Assembly: GCA_020446285.1 (NCBI GenBank)
Contig: JAGREZ010000271.1
Coordinates: 1-11,958 of the forward strand
Length of the DNA stretch: 11,958 nt
Source of the DNA: Geminicoccaceae bacterium
GTDB taxonomy: Bacteria; Pseudomonadota; Alphaproteobacteria; Geminicoccales; Geminicoccaceae
Direction of reading: 5' to 3'
This document shows, piece after piece, positions 1 through 7,162 of the stretch (within the stretch, counting starts at the first letter, position 1; the number at the start of each line of letters is the position of its first letter). Under the pieces are notes generated by a model. It was not told the origin of the DNA. It did not search any database and saw only the letters and a list, made by a program, of their open reading frames with translations. The position numbers were made by a program, and so were the translations under genes.

Positions 1-639
1 CGCATCGGTTCGGAATCCTCGGATACCGGAACCGTCGTGCCCGCAGGCGTGCAGCTCGGCCTTGGTGTCAAGACCGCAGCCGTCTACCGGATCCACGAAC
101 AGGGTGATGTTCTCGGCACCGAGAACAAGCTCGACATCGCCATACAGGGAGATGGCTTCTTCATCGTCGATCTTCCCAACGGCGATACGGCCTACACACG
201 CTCGGGGAATTTCCAGCTCAGTCCGGATGGCGAGATCGTCAATGCCGACGGCTATCCCATCAGTCCCGGCCTGACCGTACCGGACGACACCGTCGAGCTC
301 ACCATCAACGCCGAAGGCATCGTCGCGGCCAAGGTCCAGGGACAGATCGCGCCCATCGAGGTGGGCCAGTTCGAACTTGCGAGCTTCGTCAATTCCGCCG
401 GCCTCGAAGCGATCGGCAACAATTTTCTCATGGAAACACCGGCCTCGGGTCCGGCCACCATCGGCAATCCCGGAGCCGACGGATTCGGCACCATGCTGCA
501 GGGCTTCCTCGAAGGCTCGAACGTCAATCCGGTGCAGGAGATTACCGCGCTCATCACCGCCCAGCGGGCCTACGACCTGAATTCGAAGATCATTTCCGCC
601 TCCGACGAGATGATGGCGGCCGTGGCCCAGCTCCGCTGA
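1..639 (+). CDS. flgG: Flagellar basal-body distal rod protein FlgG (5' end missing)
   Basis: FlgG polymerises into the distal rod of the flagellum, outside the inner membrane. The reading frame is open from base 1, so the gene starts before the window. 212 residues remain of a family length near 260, so about 50 N-terminal residues, including the conserved N-terminal rod helix, are cut off by the window edge. Family features seen: PAGVQLGLGV, the DIAIQGDGFFIVDLPNGDTAYTR stretch shared by rod, hook and hook-associated proteins (shown here as a stretch around residues 45-67 of the fragment), GFLEGSNVNPVQE, and the C-terminal helix with QRAYDLNSKIISASDEM. The first in-frame GTG, at 37, is internal and not the start. 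flgA follows after 14 nt, so the genes are probably cotranscribed. FlgF is the closest relative, but the SNVNPVQE and QRAYDLNSK regions fit FlgG better. Confidence 0.95.
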   Translation, partial: RIGSESSDTGTVVPAGVQLGLGVKTAAVYRIHEQGDVLGTENKLDIAIQGDGFFIVDLPNGDTAYTRSGNFQLSPDGEIVNADGYPISPGLTVPDDTVELTINAEGIVAAKVQGQIAPIEVGQFELASFVNSAGLEAIGNNFLMETPASGPATIGNPGADGFGTMLQGFLEGSNVNPVQEITALITAQRAYDLNSKIISASDEMMAAVAQLR

Positions 640-653
640 CCGGTGAGATAACC

Positions 654-1385
654 ATGCGCATCCTGCTTCTTCTCCTGACGATCGCCGTAACCACCGCGTC
701 GGCACATGCCGACCGGCTGATGCCCGGCGAACCCCTGACCCGCGAGCGGCTGGAAGCCCTGATCATGACCGATCTCGGGGTCGATCGCGATGACCGCCGT
801 CTGGATATCCGCATCCACCAGCCCGCCCTGCCGATGGCCAACCGCGCGCGCAGTCCGATGACGATCGATCTGATCGACCTCACCACGAATGCCGAGACCG
901 GCCTGTTCGATGCACGCGTGAGCGCGACGCTCGAAAGCGGCGAACACAGCCTCATCGGCATCAAGGGAAGGATCGAGGAAATGCTGCCCGTGGTCGTGCC
1001 GACGCGCACGCACCGGCGCGGCGAAACGCTCGCCGCACGCGAATTCGAGATCCGCTTCGAACCGTCGAGCCGACTTCGCGAGGGCGTGGTCGAAAGCGTT
1101 GCTCTCGTTGACGGCAAGGAATCGCGCAAGCCGCTGCGTCGTGACCAGCCCGTCTACGCAGCCGATCTCATCGAGCCCCGACTCGTCCGGCAGGGCGAGA
1201 TCGTCGAGGTCGTCTTCAAGGCTCCGGGTCTCGAACTCGCAGCACTCGCCGAGGCTCTCGACGATGGCGCCGGGGGCGAGATCGTGCGCCTTGCCAACCT
1301 CGAAAGCGGCAAGCGCTTTCGCGCCATCGTCACCGACTACAGGAAAGCGGTGGTCGCCAGCTCGCCCATGGGAGTCCATCGATGA
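654..1385 (+). CDS. flgA: Flagellar P-ring assembly chaperone FlgA
   Basis: FlgA is a periplasmic chaperone needed for FlgI to assemble into the P-ring around the rod. The 243-residue protein begins with a Sec signal peptide: MR, then a hydrophobic run, with a likely cleavage site after AHA at residues 17-19. Residues from about 110 onward resemble the SAF/ChapFlgA domain: REGVVESVALVDGKESRKPL, then LVRQGEIVEVVFKAPGLELAA, then NLESGKRFRAIV, the repeated-sequence signature of this domain. The ATG at 654 has GGTGAG at 642-647, six bases upstream. Its stop overlaps the flgH start as ATGA. Position between flgG and flgH is a common alphaproteobacterial arrangement and supports the call. The N-terminal half is poorly conserved, as is usual for FlgA. 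Confidence 0.9.
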   Translation: MRILLLLLTIAVTTASAHADRLMPGEPLTRERLEALIMTDLGVDRDDRRLDIRIHQPALPMANRARSPMTIDLIDLTTNAETGLFDARVSATLESGEHSLIGIKGRIEEMLPVVVPTRTHRRGETLAAREFEIRFEPSSRLREGVVESVALVDGKESRKPLRRDQPVYAADLIEPRLVRQGEIVEVVFKAPGLELAALAEALDDGAGGEIVRLANLESGKRFRAIVTDYRKAVVASSPMGVHR

Positions 1386-2134
1386 ACAGGACGAACGGAA
1401 GACGCGCCCTTGCCATCGCAGCGCTCTTCGTCCTTGCGGGATGCAACACGGTCGAACGGCTTACGCAGGTCGGTCAGGTTCCCGAGCTCAAGCCCATCGA
1501 GGATCCGCGCAACGAGCCCGGCTATCGGCCGGTTTCGCTGCCTGTGCCGCCACCCGGCCCGTCCGTCAGCGCCGGCGCCAATTCGCTCTGGCGCGAGGGC
1601 GCGCGCGGCTTCTTCCGCGACCAGCGCGCACGGCGCCTCGGCGATGTCCTCACCGTCAATGTAACGATTGCCGACCGTGCCAATCTGAGCAACGAGACCA
1701 GCCGCTCGCGCACCAACAGCGACAGCCTCGGGCTCGCCAACGTGCTCGGGTTCGAGGAGATGGTCACGGGTTTCCTGCCGGGCGACGTCGTGCCCGACAC
1801 CATGGTCGACGCCGAAAGCGGCATGTCCAACCGCGGCACCGGCGAAGTCGCCCGCTCCGAGGATATCGACCTCAACATCGCCGCGGTCATTACCCAGATC
1901 CTGCCCAACGGCAATCTCGTCGTTCAGGGGCGCCAGGAGATCCGCGTGAACTACGAGGTCCGCGAAATCGTGGTCGGAGGCATCGTCCGTCCCGAGGACG
2001 TCACCCCGCAGAATTCCATCAGCCATGAGAAGATCGCCGAACTGCGCGTTGCCTATGGTGGTCGCGGGCATATCTCCGATGTCCAGCAACCACGCTATGG
2101 CGCCCAGTTCCTCGACATCATTCTTCCCTACTGA
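1382..2134 (+). CDS. flgH: Flagellar L-ring protein FlgH (lipoprotein)
   Basis: FlgH forms the L-ring, the outer-membrane bushing through which the flagellar rod turns. The 250-residue protein has a lipoprotein signal: basic N-terminus, hydrophobic stretch and lipobox LAGC, with the lipidated cysteine at residue 21. Family features follow: NSLWREGARGFFRDQRARRLGDVLTV near residues 67-92, the GEVARSEDIDLNIAAVITQILPNGNLVVQGRQEI region near 155-190, and the C-terminal ending QPRYGAQFLDIILPY. The start ATG overlaps the flgA stop by 4 nt, and GGGAG at 1370-1374 lies seven bases upstream, so translation is probably coupled. The gene ends 48 nt before the convergent COQ9-family gene. I see no convincing terminator in that gap. 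Confidence 0.95.
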   Translation: MNRTNGRRALAIAALFVLAGCNTVERLTQVGQVPELKPIEDPRNEPGYRPVSLPVPPPGPSVSAGANSLWREGARGFFRDQRARRLGDVLTVNVTIADRANLSNETSRSRTNSDSLGLANVLGFEEMVTGFLPGDVVPDTMVDAESGMSNRGTGEVARSEDIDLNIAAVITQILPNGNLVVQGRQEIRVNYEVREIVVGGIVRPEDVTPQNSISHEKIAELRVAYGGRGHISDVQQPRYGAQFLDIILPY

Positions 2135-2182
2135 TGCCCGTCCCACAGCGGTCTGAAAGCGAACAACCGCGCACGACGCATG

Positions 2183-2860
2183 TCAGGCCATCCGCCGCTT
2201 CGGCACGGGAATGCGGTCCAGAAAGGGAACATGCCGCTTGAGCCCGGCGGAGGCCTTTCCGATCGCCAGCGCATTGTCGATACGGCGGTCGAGAAACGTC
2301 CAGCTGTCGGCATGATCGTCGGAGCGATCCTCGACCCAGAAGAGGAAGGTCGAGACGAGGATGCCGACGAGCAGTCCGCGCCGCGTGTACCGGCTGAAAC
2401 CGTCGGCGCTGCGGTCAGCAAATCCGGCTGCATCCCAGATCCTGTCCGCGGTCCGCCATGTCGAATGCGCCGAACGAACCATGTTGCCGGGCAATCCGCG
2501 CGCGAGCGCCGCCCGGCGCATGGCCTCCTCATGGCCGTCGACACGTTCGAAGCGTGCCCGCACGAGCGCCGATATGCGTTTTCGAACAGGCATCGCCAGA
2601 AGCGCCTCGGGATCGACGCTTGCCTGCATCTGCCGGTCGAGCCAGTCATCGAGCGCATCCAGCGCCGCGTCGAAACGGCCGGCGAACAGTCTCCTGACGG
2701 TCGCCGCGTCGATGTCGGCATCAGCGCCGGCAGCTACCAGACTCTTCCGTGTCCAGCCGTCGAACGCGGCATGGACCAGTGCCGCCTCGATCACCCTGTC
2801 CCTGAGTTGCCGGCGCTCGACCCGGGCATCGACGTCATCGACCGGTGCTTCATTCGACAT
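2183..2860 (-). CDS. COQ9 family protein (ubiquinone biosynthesis-associated)
   Basis: COQ9 proteins have a TetR-like fold without DNA binding. In mitochondria they bind lipids and assist the COQ7 hydroxylase in ubiquinone synthesis; the bacterial role is inferred from that. The 225-residue protein shows a TetR-like helix-turn-helix region near residues 23-65 (HAAFDGWTRKSLVAAG onward), a middle helical part, and the best family signature near 135-202: TWRTADRIWDAAGF, RYTRRGLLVGILVSTFLFW, then SWTFLDRRIDNALAIGK. The hydrophobic amphipathic helix near 162-175 corresponds to the lipid-binding helix of the family. I chose the ATG at 2860 because GAGGAG at 2872-2877 lies 11 nt upstream, whereas the GTG at 2872 overlaps that ribosome-binding site. 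The start overlaps the def stop by 11 nt, so the two are likely cotranscribed. A true TetR regulator is unlikely given the C-terminal signature. Confidence 0.87.
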   Translation of the reverse strand: MSNEAPVDDVDARVERRQLRDRVIEAALVHAAFDGWTRKSLVAAGADADIDAATVRRLFAGRFDAALDALDDWLDRQMQASVDPEALLAMPVRKRISALVRARFERVDGHEEAMRRAALARGLPGNMVRSAHSTWRTADRIWDAAGFADRSADGFSRYTRRGLLVGILVSTFLFWVEDRSDDHADSWTFLDRRIDNALAIGKASAGLKRHVPFLDRIPVPKRRMA

Positions 2861-3395
2861 GATGGTTCGCACTCCTCATTCTGTCCTCGAGATGTTTGCG
2901 TTCGCTCTCGAATGCCATGTCACAGGGGTGAACAAGGCGTTCGGGAAAGAGAATTCCGTCAAGATGATCGACTTCATGCTGCAGGATCCTCGCGAACAAC
3001 CCGCTCGCCTCACCCGAAAGAGGCTTTCCGTCGCGATCGATTCCGTCATAGCGAACGACACGGTAGCGGGGAATGATACCGCGGATGCCGGGTATGGAAA
3101 GGCACCCCTCGATGGCAAGTTCGCGCTCGCTTCCGACCGGCTCGAGTATGGGGTTGAGCAGAACGAGCGGGTCGTCGCCGCGCCGTCGATTCCCCTCTTC
3201 GAGATGCACGACGAGAATGATGCGCAGTGCTGCATGAACCTGCGGAGCGGCAATGCCGAACCCGCCGGCATCGCGCAACGTCTCGATCATGTCATCGATG
3301 AGACGTCGGATCTCCGGTTCATCGTGATCCGCGACCTCGCGGGCACGTTCGAGGAGAACAGGATGGCCAAGGCGCGCAATTTTCCGAAGTGTCAA
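2850..3395 (-). CDS. def: Peptide deformylase
   Basis: Removes the formyl group from the N-terminal methionine of nascent proteins; a metalloenzyme acting at the ribosome exit. The 181-residue protein carries all three deformylase motifs: GFGIAAPQ at residues 45-52, EGCLS at 96-100 with metal ligand Cys98, and QHEVDHLDG at 139-147 with ligands His140 and His144 and catalytic Glu141. No key residue is missing. The start is a TTG at 3395, preceded by GGGGAGGT at 3401-3408, a strong ribosome-binding site with five bases of spacing; the protein then opens MTLRKIARLGHPVL, a typical family N-terminus. It overlaps the COQ9-family gene by 11 nt and is divergent from rpsU. In many genomes a deformylase is paired with fmt; this one is not, so it may be a second copy, which the window alone cannot show. 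Confidence 0.96.
   Translation of the reverse strand: MTLRKIARLGHPVLLERAREVADHDEPEIRRLIDDMIETLRDAGGFGIAAPQVHAALRIILVVHLEEGNRRRGDDPLVLLNPILEPVGSERELAIEGCLSIPGIRGIIPRYRVVRYDGIDRDGKPLSGEASGLFARILQHEVDHLDGILFPERLVHPCDMAFESERKHLEDRMRSANHHVE
2872..2877 (-). promoter_or_regulatory. Ribosome-binding site of the COQ9-family gene
   Basis: GAGGAG on the minus strand, inside the 3' end of def. It lies 11 nt from the ATG at 2860 and overlaps the alternative GTG at 2872, so it decides for the ATG. Confidence 0.6.
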
Positions 3396-3400
3396 GGAAA

Positions 3401-3408
3401 ACCTCCCC
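3401..3408 (-). promoter_or_regulatory. Strong ribosome-binding site selecting the TTG start of def
   Basis: GGGGAGGT on the minus strand, five bases before the TTG at 3395. No ATG or GTG gives a comparable fit at the conserved N-terminus, so this site supports the TTG start. Confidence 0.7.
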
Positions 3409-3425
3409 TGTTGTCGTTCATGTGC

Positions 3426-3454
3426 TTGCCAAACGACGTGCGACCGGTTATTGA
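3426..3454 (+). promoter_or_regulatory. Candidate sigma-70-type promoter for rpsU
   Basis: TTGCCA at 3426-3431 and TATTGA at 3449-3454 are separated by 17 nt in the 166-nt gap between the divergent def and rpsU genes. The -35 match is fair and the -10 match is weak. It would give a leader of roughly 100 nt before rpsU. Low confidence; nothing better was seen on this strand. Confidence 0.35.
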
Positions 3455-3556
3455 TCGCCAGCCCCGAAAGGCGGAACCCTTTCGTGCGCGCTGGTCGGCT
3501 GGATCAAGCTGTCGTCGGCTGGTGATTTATCGCATGAATGACGGACAGGCCAAACC

Positions 3557-3562
3557 AAGGAG
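3557..3562 (+). promoter_or_regulatory. Shine-Dalgarno sequence of rpsU (unusual placement)
   Basis: AAGGAG is the best ribosome-binding site before rpsU. It overlaps the in-frame GTG at 3562, so it cannot serve that codon. It sits eight bases before an ATC codon at 3571, which would begin the protein as [10 protein letters not shown]. See the rpsU entry. Confidence 0.5.
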
Positions 3563-3777
3563 TGAGTGAGATCGTCGAGGTTCAGGTTCGCGACAATAAT
3601 GTCGATCAGGCCCTTCGCGCACTGAAGAAGAAAATGCAGCGTGAAGGTCTTTACCGCGAAATGCGCATGCGTCGCCACTACGAGAAGCCGTCCGAGCGCC
3701 GGGCCCGCGAAAAGGCCGAGGCGATCCGGCGTTATCGCAAGCTCCTTCGCAAGCGCGCGGAGCGGGACGAGCTCTAG
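3562..3777 (+). CDS. rpsU: 30S ribosomal protein S21
   Basis: S21 is a small basic protein of the 30S platform, next to the 3' end of 16S rRNA that pairs with Shine-Dalgarno sequences. The core [18 protein letters not shown], followed by [30 protein letters not shown] and a very basic tail, is unmistakable. The start is uncertain. The feature is drawn from the GTG at 3562 (71 residues), the nearest canonical in-frame codon, but that codon overlaps the AAGGAG ribosome-binding site. An upstream ATG at 3538 adds eight more residues and has only a weak GGTGAT at 3521-3526. A non-canonical ATC at 3571 has the best spacing and would yield the usual family N-terminus, 68 residues. The gene stands alone, divergent from def, and ends just before an intrinsic terminator. 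Confidence 0.95.
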   Translation: MSEIVEVQVRDNNVDQALRALKKKMQREGLYREMRMRRHYEKPSERRAREKAEAIRRYRKLLRKRAERDEL

Positions 3778-3804
3778 AAAGCCGATCGCGATCGATATCG
3801 TTTC

Positions 3805-3833
3805 AAGAGCGCCGCTTCGTGCGGCGCTTTTTG
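3805..3833 (+). terminator. Intrinsic terminator of rpsU
   Basis: AGCGCCGC at 3808-3815 and GCGGCGCT at 3821-3828 form a perfect 8-bp GC-rich stem with loop TTCGT, followed by a run of five T. It starts about 30 nt after the rpsU stop. On the minus strand the hairpin is not followed by a T run, so it should act mainly on rpsU rather than on the converging ABC1 gene. Confidence 0.88.
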
Positions 3834-3852
3834 CGTTGGCCGCCTGTTCGTC

Positions 3853-5223
3853 TCAACCGGCGACAAGTCCCGCCTTCCTCAATGCCGCATCCTGTCGGCT
3901 GGCCAGTCGATCGACATCGAAACCGTCGATCAGTTCCATGAACACCCTGTACCAGTTGATCTCGGCTGAGAGATGCATGAACACGGAGCCGAGACCGATC
4001 GCGGCACGGTCCATGAAGACGAATTCCCGCGGCGGCGTCACACCGCCCACATCCCGCAGGCGCTGATGCACCCGTCCCGCCACTTCCCGCCCGTGCCGAC
4101 CGCTCTTCGTCTCGTCGATGAGCCTTGGACGATCCTCCAGCAGTGGCGCATACAGAAACGATGCCCACTCGTTGAGCACCTCGATCAGCTCTCCTGACAG
4201 GTCCGCAAAGCCCCAGCTTTCATAGGCATGGACGGCAAGATCCCGGTCACCGCGAGCCACCGCCCAGTACAGGTCGATGACCCCTTTCGCGAATGACGGC
4301 GGAAACACGCGAACGCAGCCGAAATCGAGCAGATTGACGCTCAGATCCTCACGCACGGTGTAGTTGCCGAGATGCGGATCACCGTGGATGATCCCGTAGT
4401 GATAGAATGGTGTGTACCATGCCCTGAACATGTTCAGGGCCAGCCTGTTGCGATCCTCGATCCCGCGCTCGCGGAAATCGAGCAGGCGCTCGCCATCGAG
4501 CCATGTCATGGCAAGCAGTCGACCGGTGGACAGCTCGCCGATCACCTCGGGTACATGAAGGTCGTCGATGCCGCCGAGCATGTCCCGGTAGAGGGCGATA
4601 TGCCTTGCCTCGCGGCGATAGTCGAGTTCCTCGCGCAGACGCTCGGCGATCTCCTCATAGATCTCGCCCGGATCGATCGCCCTGTCGTAACGCCGGTACA
4701 GCGAGAAGATCACGCGAAGCTGTGCCAGATCCGCATCCACCGCGGCTGCGATATCCGGATATTGCAGCTTCGCAGCCACCTCGCGACCATCTGCGAGTAT
4801 GGCCTTGTGCACCTGGCCGAGCGATGCGGCAGCGGCTGGTTCGAGCGGAAAGCAACGAAAGTGCCGCTGCCAGTCCCGACCGAGTTCACCCTCCATCCGC
4901 CTGCGCACGAACGGCTTTCCCATCGGCGGGGCGTTGCTCTGCAATTGCGCCAGTTCGGCGGCGTACTCCGCCGGCAAGGCATCGGGAATGGTTGCCATCA
5001 TCTGCGCAACCTTCATGAGCGGTCCCTTGAGCCCGCCCAGAGCTTCGCGCAGCCGGCTGGCATGATCTCCCCGGTCGACACTTCGCCCCATCACCCGTCG
5101 GCCGGCGAGCCGGGCGGCTTCCCCGGCAAACGTGCCACCCACCCGTGCGTAGCGACGCACACGGCCGCCGAGGGAGTTCTCATCCCGTTCACTCGCGGAT
5201 GGATGACGTTCGCCCTCGCTCAC
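3853..5223 (-). CDS. ABC1/UbiB/COQ8-family atypical kinase
   Basis: Members of this protein-kinase-like family support ubiquinone synthesis and lipid homeostasis, binding ATP rather than acting as typical protein kinases. In the 456-residue protein I see the N-terminal extension motif LKGPLMKVAQMMATIP with KVAQ at 71-74 where the family has KxGQ, the alanine-rich nucleotide loop AAAASLGQVH at 130-139, the ATP-site lysine K152 in AAKLQYP, the catalytic loop HGDPHLGN at 280-287, and the DFG metal-binding motif at 300-302. There is no evident C-terminal transmembrane pair as in E. coli UbiB. The start is a GTG at 5223 overlapping the pepF stop by 4 nt (GTGA), with GGAG seven bases upstream. Open frame continues upstream but only within pepF. 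Whether this is the organism's main UbiB or a paralogue cannot be told here. Confidence 0.92.
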   Translation of the reverse strand: MSEGERHPSASERDENSLGGRVRRYARVGGTFAGEAARLAGRRVMGRSVDRGDHASRLREALGGLKGPLMKVAQMMATIPDALPAEYAAELAQLQSNAPPMGKPFVRRRMEGELGRDWQRHFRCFPLEPAAAASLGQVHKAILADGREVAAKLQYPDIAAAVDADLAQLRVIFSLYRRYDRAIDPGEIYEEIAERLREELDYRREARHIALYRDMLGGIDDLHVPEVIGELSTGRLLAMTWLDGERLLDFRERGIEDRNRLALNMFRAWYTPFYHYGIIHGDPHLGNYTVREDLSVNLLDFGCVRVFPPSFAKGVIDLYWAVARGDRDLAVHAYESWGFADLSGELIEVLNEWASFLYAPLLEDRPRLIDETKSGRHGREVAGRVHQRLRDVGGVTPPREFVFMDRAAIGLGSVFMHLSAEINWYRVFMELIDGFDVDRLASRQDAALRKAGLVAG

Positions 5224-7052
5224 ACGGCATCTCCGAGTTCGTTCTCGAGCCGGTCGACGAGTGCCTCGATCACTCCGAGCCCCTTCGCCCAGAAATCCGG
5301 CGCGCCGGCATCGAGACCGAACGGAGCAAGAAGTTCCCTGTGACGCTTCGTCCCGCCCGCACGAAGCAGTTCGAGGTAACGGTTTTCGAAACCGTCCGGC
5401 GCACCCTCGTAAACCGCATAGAGCGAGTTCACGAGACAATCACCGAAAGCATAGGCATAGACATAGAACGGTGAATGAATGAAATGCGGAATGTAGCTCC
5501 AGTAGACCGAATAGCCTTCATCGAAGATAAAGGCCGGGCCAAGACTGTCGCGCTGCACCTTCATCCAGATCTCGCCGAGTTCGTCGGTCGTGAGTTCGGC
5601 CTTGCGTCGCGCATCATGCACGGCACGCTCGAAATTGCAGAAGGCGATCTGGCGGATGACCGTGTTGATCATGTCCTCGATCTTTCCGGCCAGAAGGAGC
5701 CGGCGGCGTCCGGAATCGCGCTCCTGATCGAGCAGGGCACGGAATGTGAGCTGTTCGCCGAAAACCGACGCCGTTTCCGCCAGGGTCAGCGGCGTGCTCG
5801 CCATGAGAGCACCCTGTTCGGCCGCGAGAAGCTGGTGCACGCCATGACCGAGTTCATGCGCGAGCGTCATCACGTCGCGATTCTTTCCCTGAAAGTTCAT
5901 CAATACATAGGGATGCACCGATGGAACCGTCGGATGGCAGAATGCCCCGCTGTCCTTGCCGGGCCGAAGAGCGGCGTCGATCCAGTTTCGTTCGAAGAAG
6001 CGCGCAACCAGCTCGGCGAGCCCCGGAGAGAATGAGCGATAGGCATCCAGAACGATGACTTTCGCATCCTCGAAACCGACCCGTTTATCGTCGGCATCCG
6101 GCAATGGCGCGTTCCGGTCCCAGTGCTGCAGCCGGTCGAGGCCCATCCAGCGGCGTTTGAGATCATAATAGCGGTGGGAAATGCGCGGGCAGGCATCCTG
6201 CACCGCCTCGATCAGCGCATCGACCACCTCGTCCTCGACCTGGTTGGCGAGATTGCGCGACGAAATGGGCCGGGCAAAGGAACGCCACTCGTCCTCGATA
6301 TGCTTGTCCTTCGCCAGCGTATTGGTGATCCGCGCGAACAGGCGAATATTGCCGCCCAGGGTCCCGGTGATACTCTCGGCGGCCTTGCGGCGTGTCTCGC
6401 GATCAGGTGACGACATCTTGTCGAAAATGAGCGCACTCGTCAGGTTTTCGCCCTCATACGGGAACCGCAGTCCGGCCATGCTTTCATCGAAAAGGCGGAT
6501 CCAGGCACTGCGGCCGACCACTGATTTTTCATGCAGGGCCTTTTCCAGTCCGTCATCGAGCTGGTGCGGACGATAGGCTCGCACCTTTTCGATCCACGGG
6601 CGGAAACGGGAGAGCCGCTCGTTCCCGAGACATTCGGCAAGACGCTCATCCCCGACCCGATTGAGTTCCAGCGTCACGAACAGAAGGCGTGTCGATATGG
6701 CGTTCACACGTTCCTGGATCGTCTGGAAGAAACGTCCACGCGCGGCATCCTCGCGATCGGCCGCATGTGCGAGTTGCGCGAAACTGTAGGCGCGTCCCAG
6801 TCGTTCCTGAACACTTTCGTAACGCTCGATCATGTCCGCGAGCGCCGCAGCCGGACAAGTGTCGAGCTTGCCCCTGAATTCGGCCGCAAGGGCATCCGCA
6901 TCGGCTGTCGCCGAAGCGAGATCGCGTTCGAGAGCCGGATCATCGATACCGCCGTAGAGATCGCCGAGATCCCATTGCGGCGCCCGCACATCGCTTTCAT
7001 CAACTGTCGAAAGTTCCCTCTGTCGGTTCGGCGATAGGCTGGACAGGTGCAT
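5220..7052 (-). CDS. pepF: Oligoendopeptidase F, M3 family metallopeptidase
   Basis: A cytoplasmic zinc peptidase that cleaves short peptides. The 610-residue protein is the normal length for the M3B/PepF group. The zinc motif is HELGH at residues 399-403, in the context MTLAHELGHGVHQLLA, and the third ligand is the glutamate at 426 in TLAETASVFGE, 23 residues after the second histidine. The flanking HPTVPSVHPYVLMNFQG and the later YSVYWSYIPHFIHSPFYVYAYAFGDCLVNSLYAVY substrate-site region also fit. I chose ATG 7052, with AAGGA at 7059-7063 six bases upstream; the longer TTG start at 7076 falls at the predicted transcription start and adds eight unconserved residues. Its stop overlaps the ABC1 gene by 4 nt, so both are likely one transcript from the promoter at 7082-7110. 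Confidence 0.95.
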   Translation of the reverse strand: MHLSSLSPNRQRELSTVDESDVRAPQWDLGDLYGGIDDPALERDLASATADADALAAEFRGKLDTCPAAALADMIERYESVQERLGRAYSFAQLAHAADREDAARGRFFQTIQERVNAISTRLLFVTLELNRVGDERLAECLGNERLSRFRPWIEKVRAYRPHQLDDGLEKALHEKSVVGRSAWIRLFDESMAGLRFPYEGENLTSALIFDKMSSPDRETRRKAAESITGTLGGNIRLFARITNTLAKDKHIEDEWRSFARPISSRNLANQVEDEVVDALIEAVQDACPRISHRYYDLKRRWMGLDRLQHWDRNAPLPDADDKRVGFEDAKVIVLDAYRSFSPGLAELVARFFERNWIDAALRPGKDSGAFCHPTVPSVHPYVLMNFQGKNRDVMTLAHELGHGVHQLLAAEQGALMASTPLTLAETASVFGEQLTFRALLDQERDSGRRRLLLAGKIEDMINTVIRQIAFCNFERAVHDARRKAELTTDELGEIWMKVQRDSLGPAFIFDEGYSVYWSYIPHFIHSPFYVYAYAFGDCLVNSLYAVYEGAPDGFENRYLELLRAGGTKRHRELLAPFGLDAGAPDFWAKGLGVIEALVDRLENELGDAV

Positions 7053-7081
7053 CTCGGATCCTTTTGAGCTGTTCAAAGCCT

Positions 7082-7110
7082 GATATAAGAATGAAGCGAG
7101 GGAGGGCCAA
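7082..7110 (-). promoter_or_regulatory. Candidate sigma-70-type promoter for pepF and the ABC1 gene
   Basis: On the minus strand TTGGCC (7110-7105) and TATATC (7087-7082) are spaced by exactly 17 nt. Transcription would start near 7075, leaving a leader of about 23 nt before the ATG at 7052. It lies in the 110-nt gap between divergent pepF and the acyl-CoA synthetase. I found no equally good promoter for the synthetase on the other strand. Confidence 0.5.
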
Positions 7111-7162
7111 CGGGATCAGGCTCACCAATTCAGGGCAGACCGGAAAAGAAAGGTCGATTCTC

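Noticed and set aside
2148..2170. Inverted repeat GCGGT/ACCGC between flgH and the COQ9-family gene as a terminator
   Set aside because: The stem is only five base pairs with a 13-nt loop and there is no T run on either strand.
3392..3421. A nine-codon frame (MNDNRGGFP) on the minus strand ending over the def TTG start
   Set aside because: It could be a coupled leader peptide, but it has no ribosome-binding site I can point to and its codons simply contain the def Shine-Dalgarno sequence.
2361..3569. A 402-residue open frame on the plus strand across the COQ9-family gene and def
   Set aside because: It is antisense to two clearly recognised genes, has no family resemblance, and its composition is that expected from reading GC-rich codons in reverse.
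3783..3794. 12-bp palindrome CGATCGCGATCG after rpsU as a protein-binding site
   Set aside because: It consists of overlapping common GATC/CGATCG words frequent in such genomes, and no known operator matches; the real signal there is the terminator just downstream.
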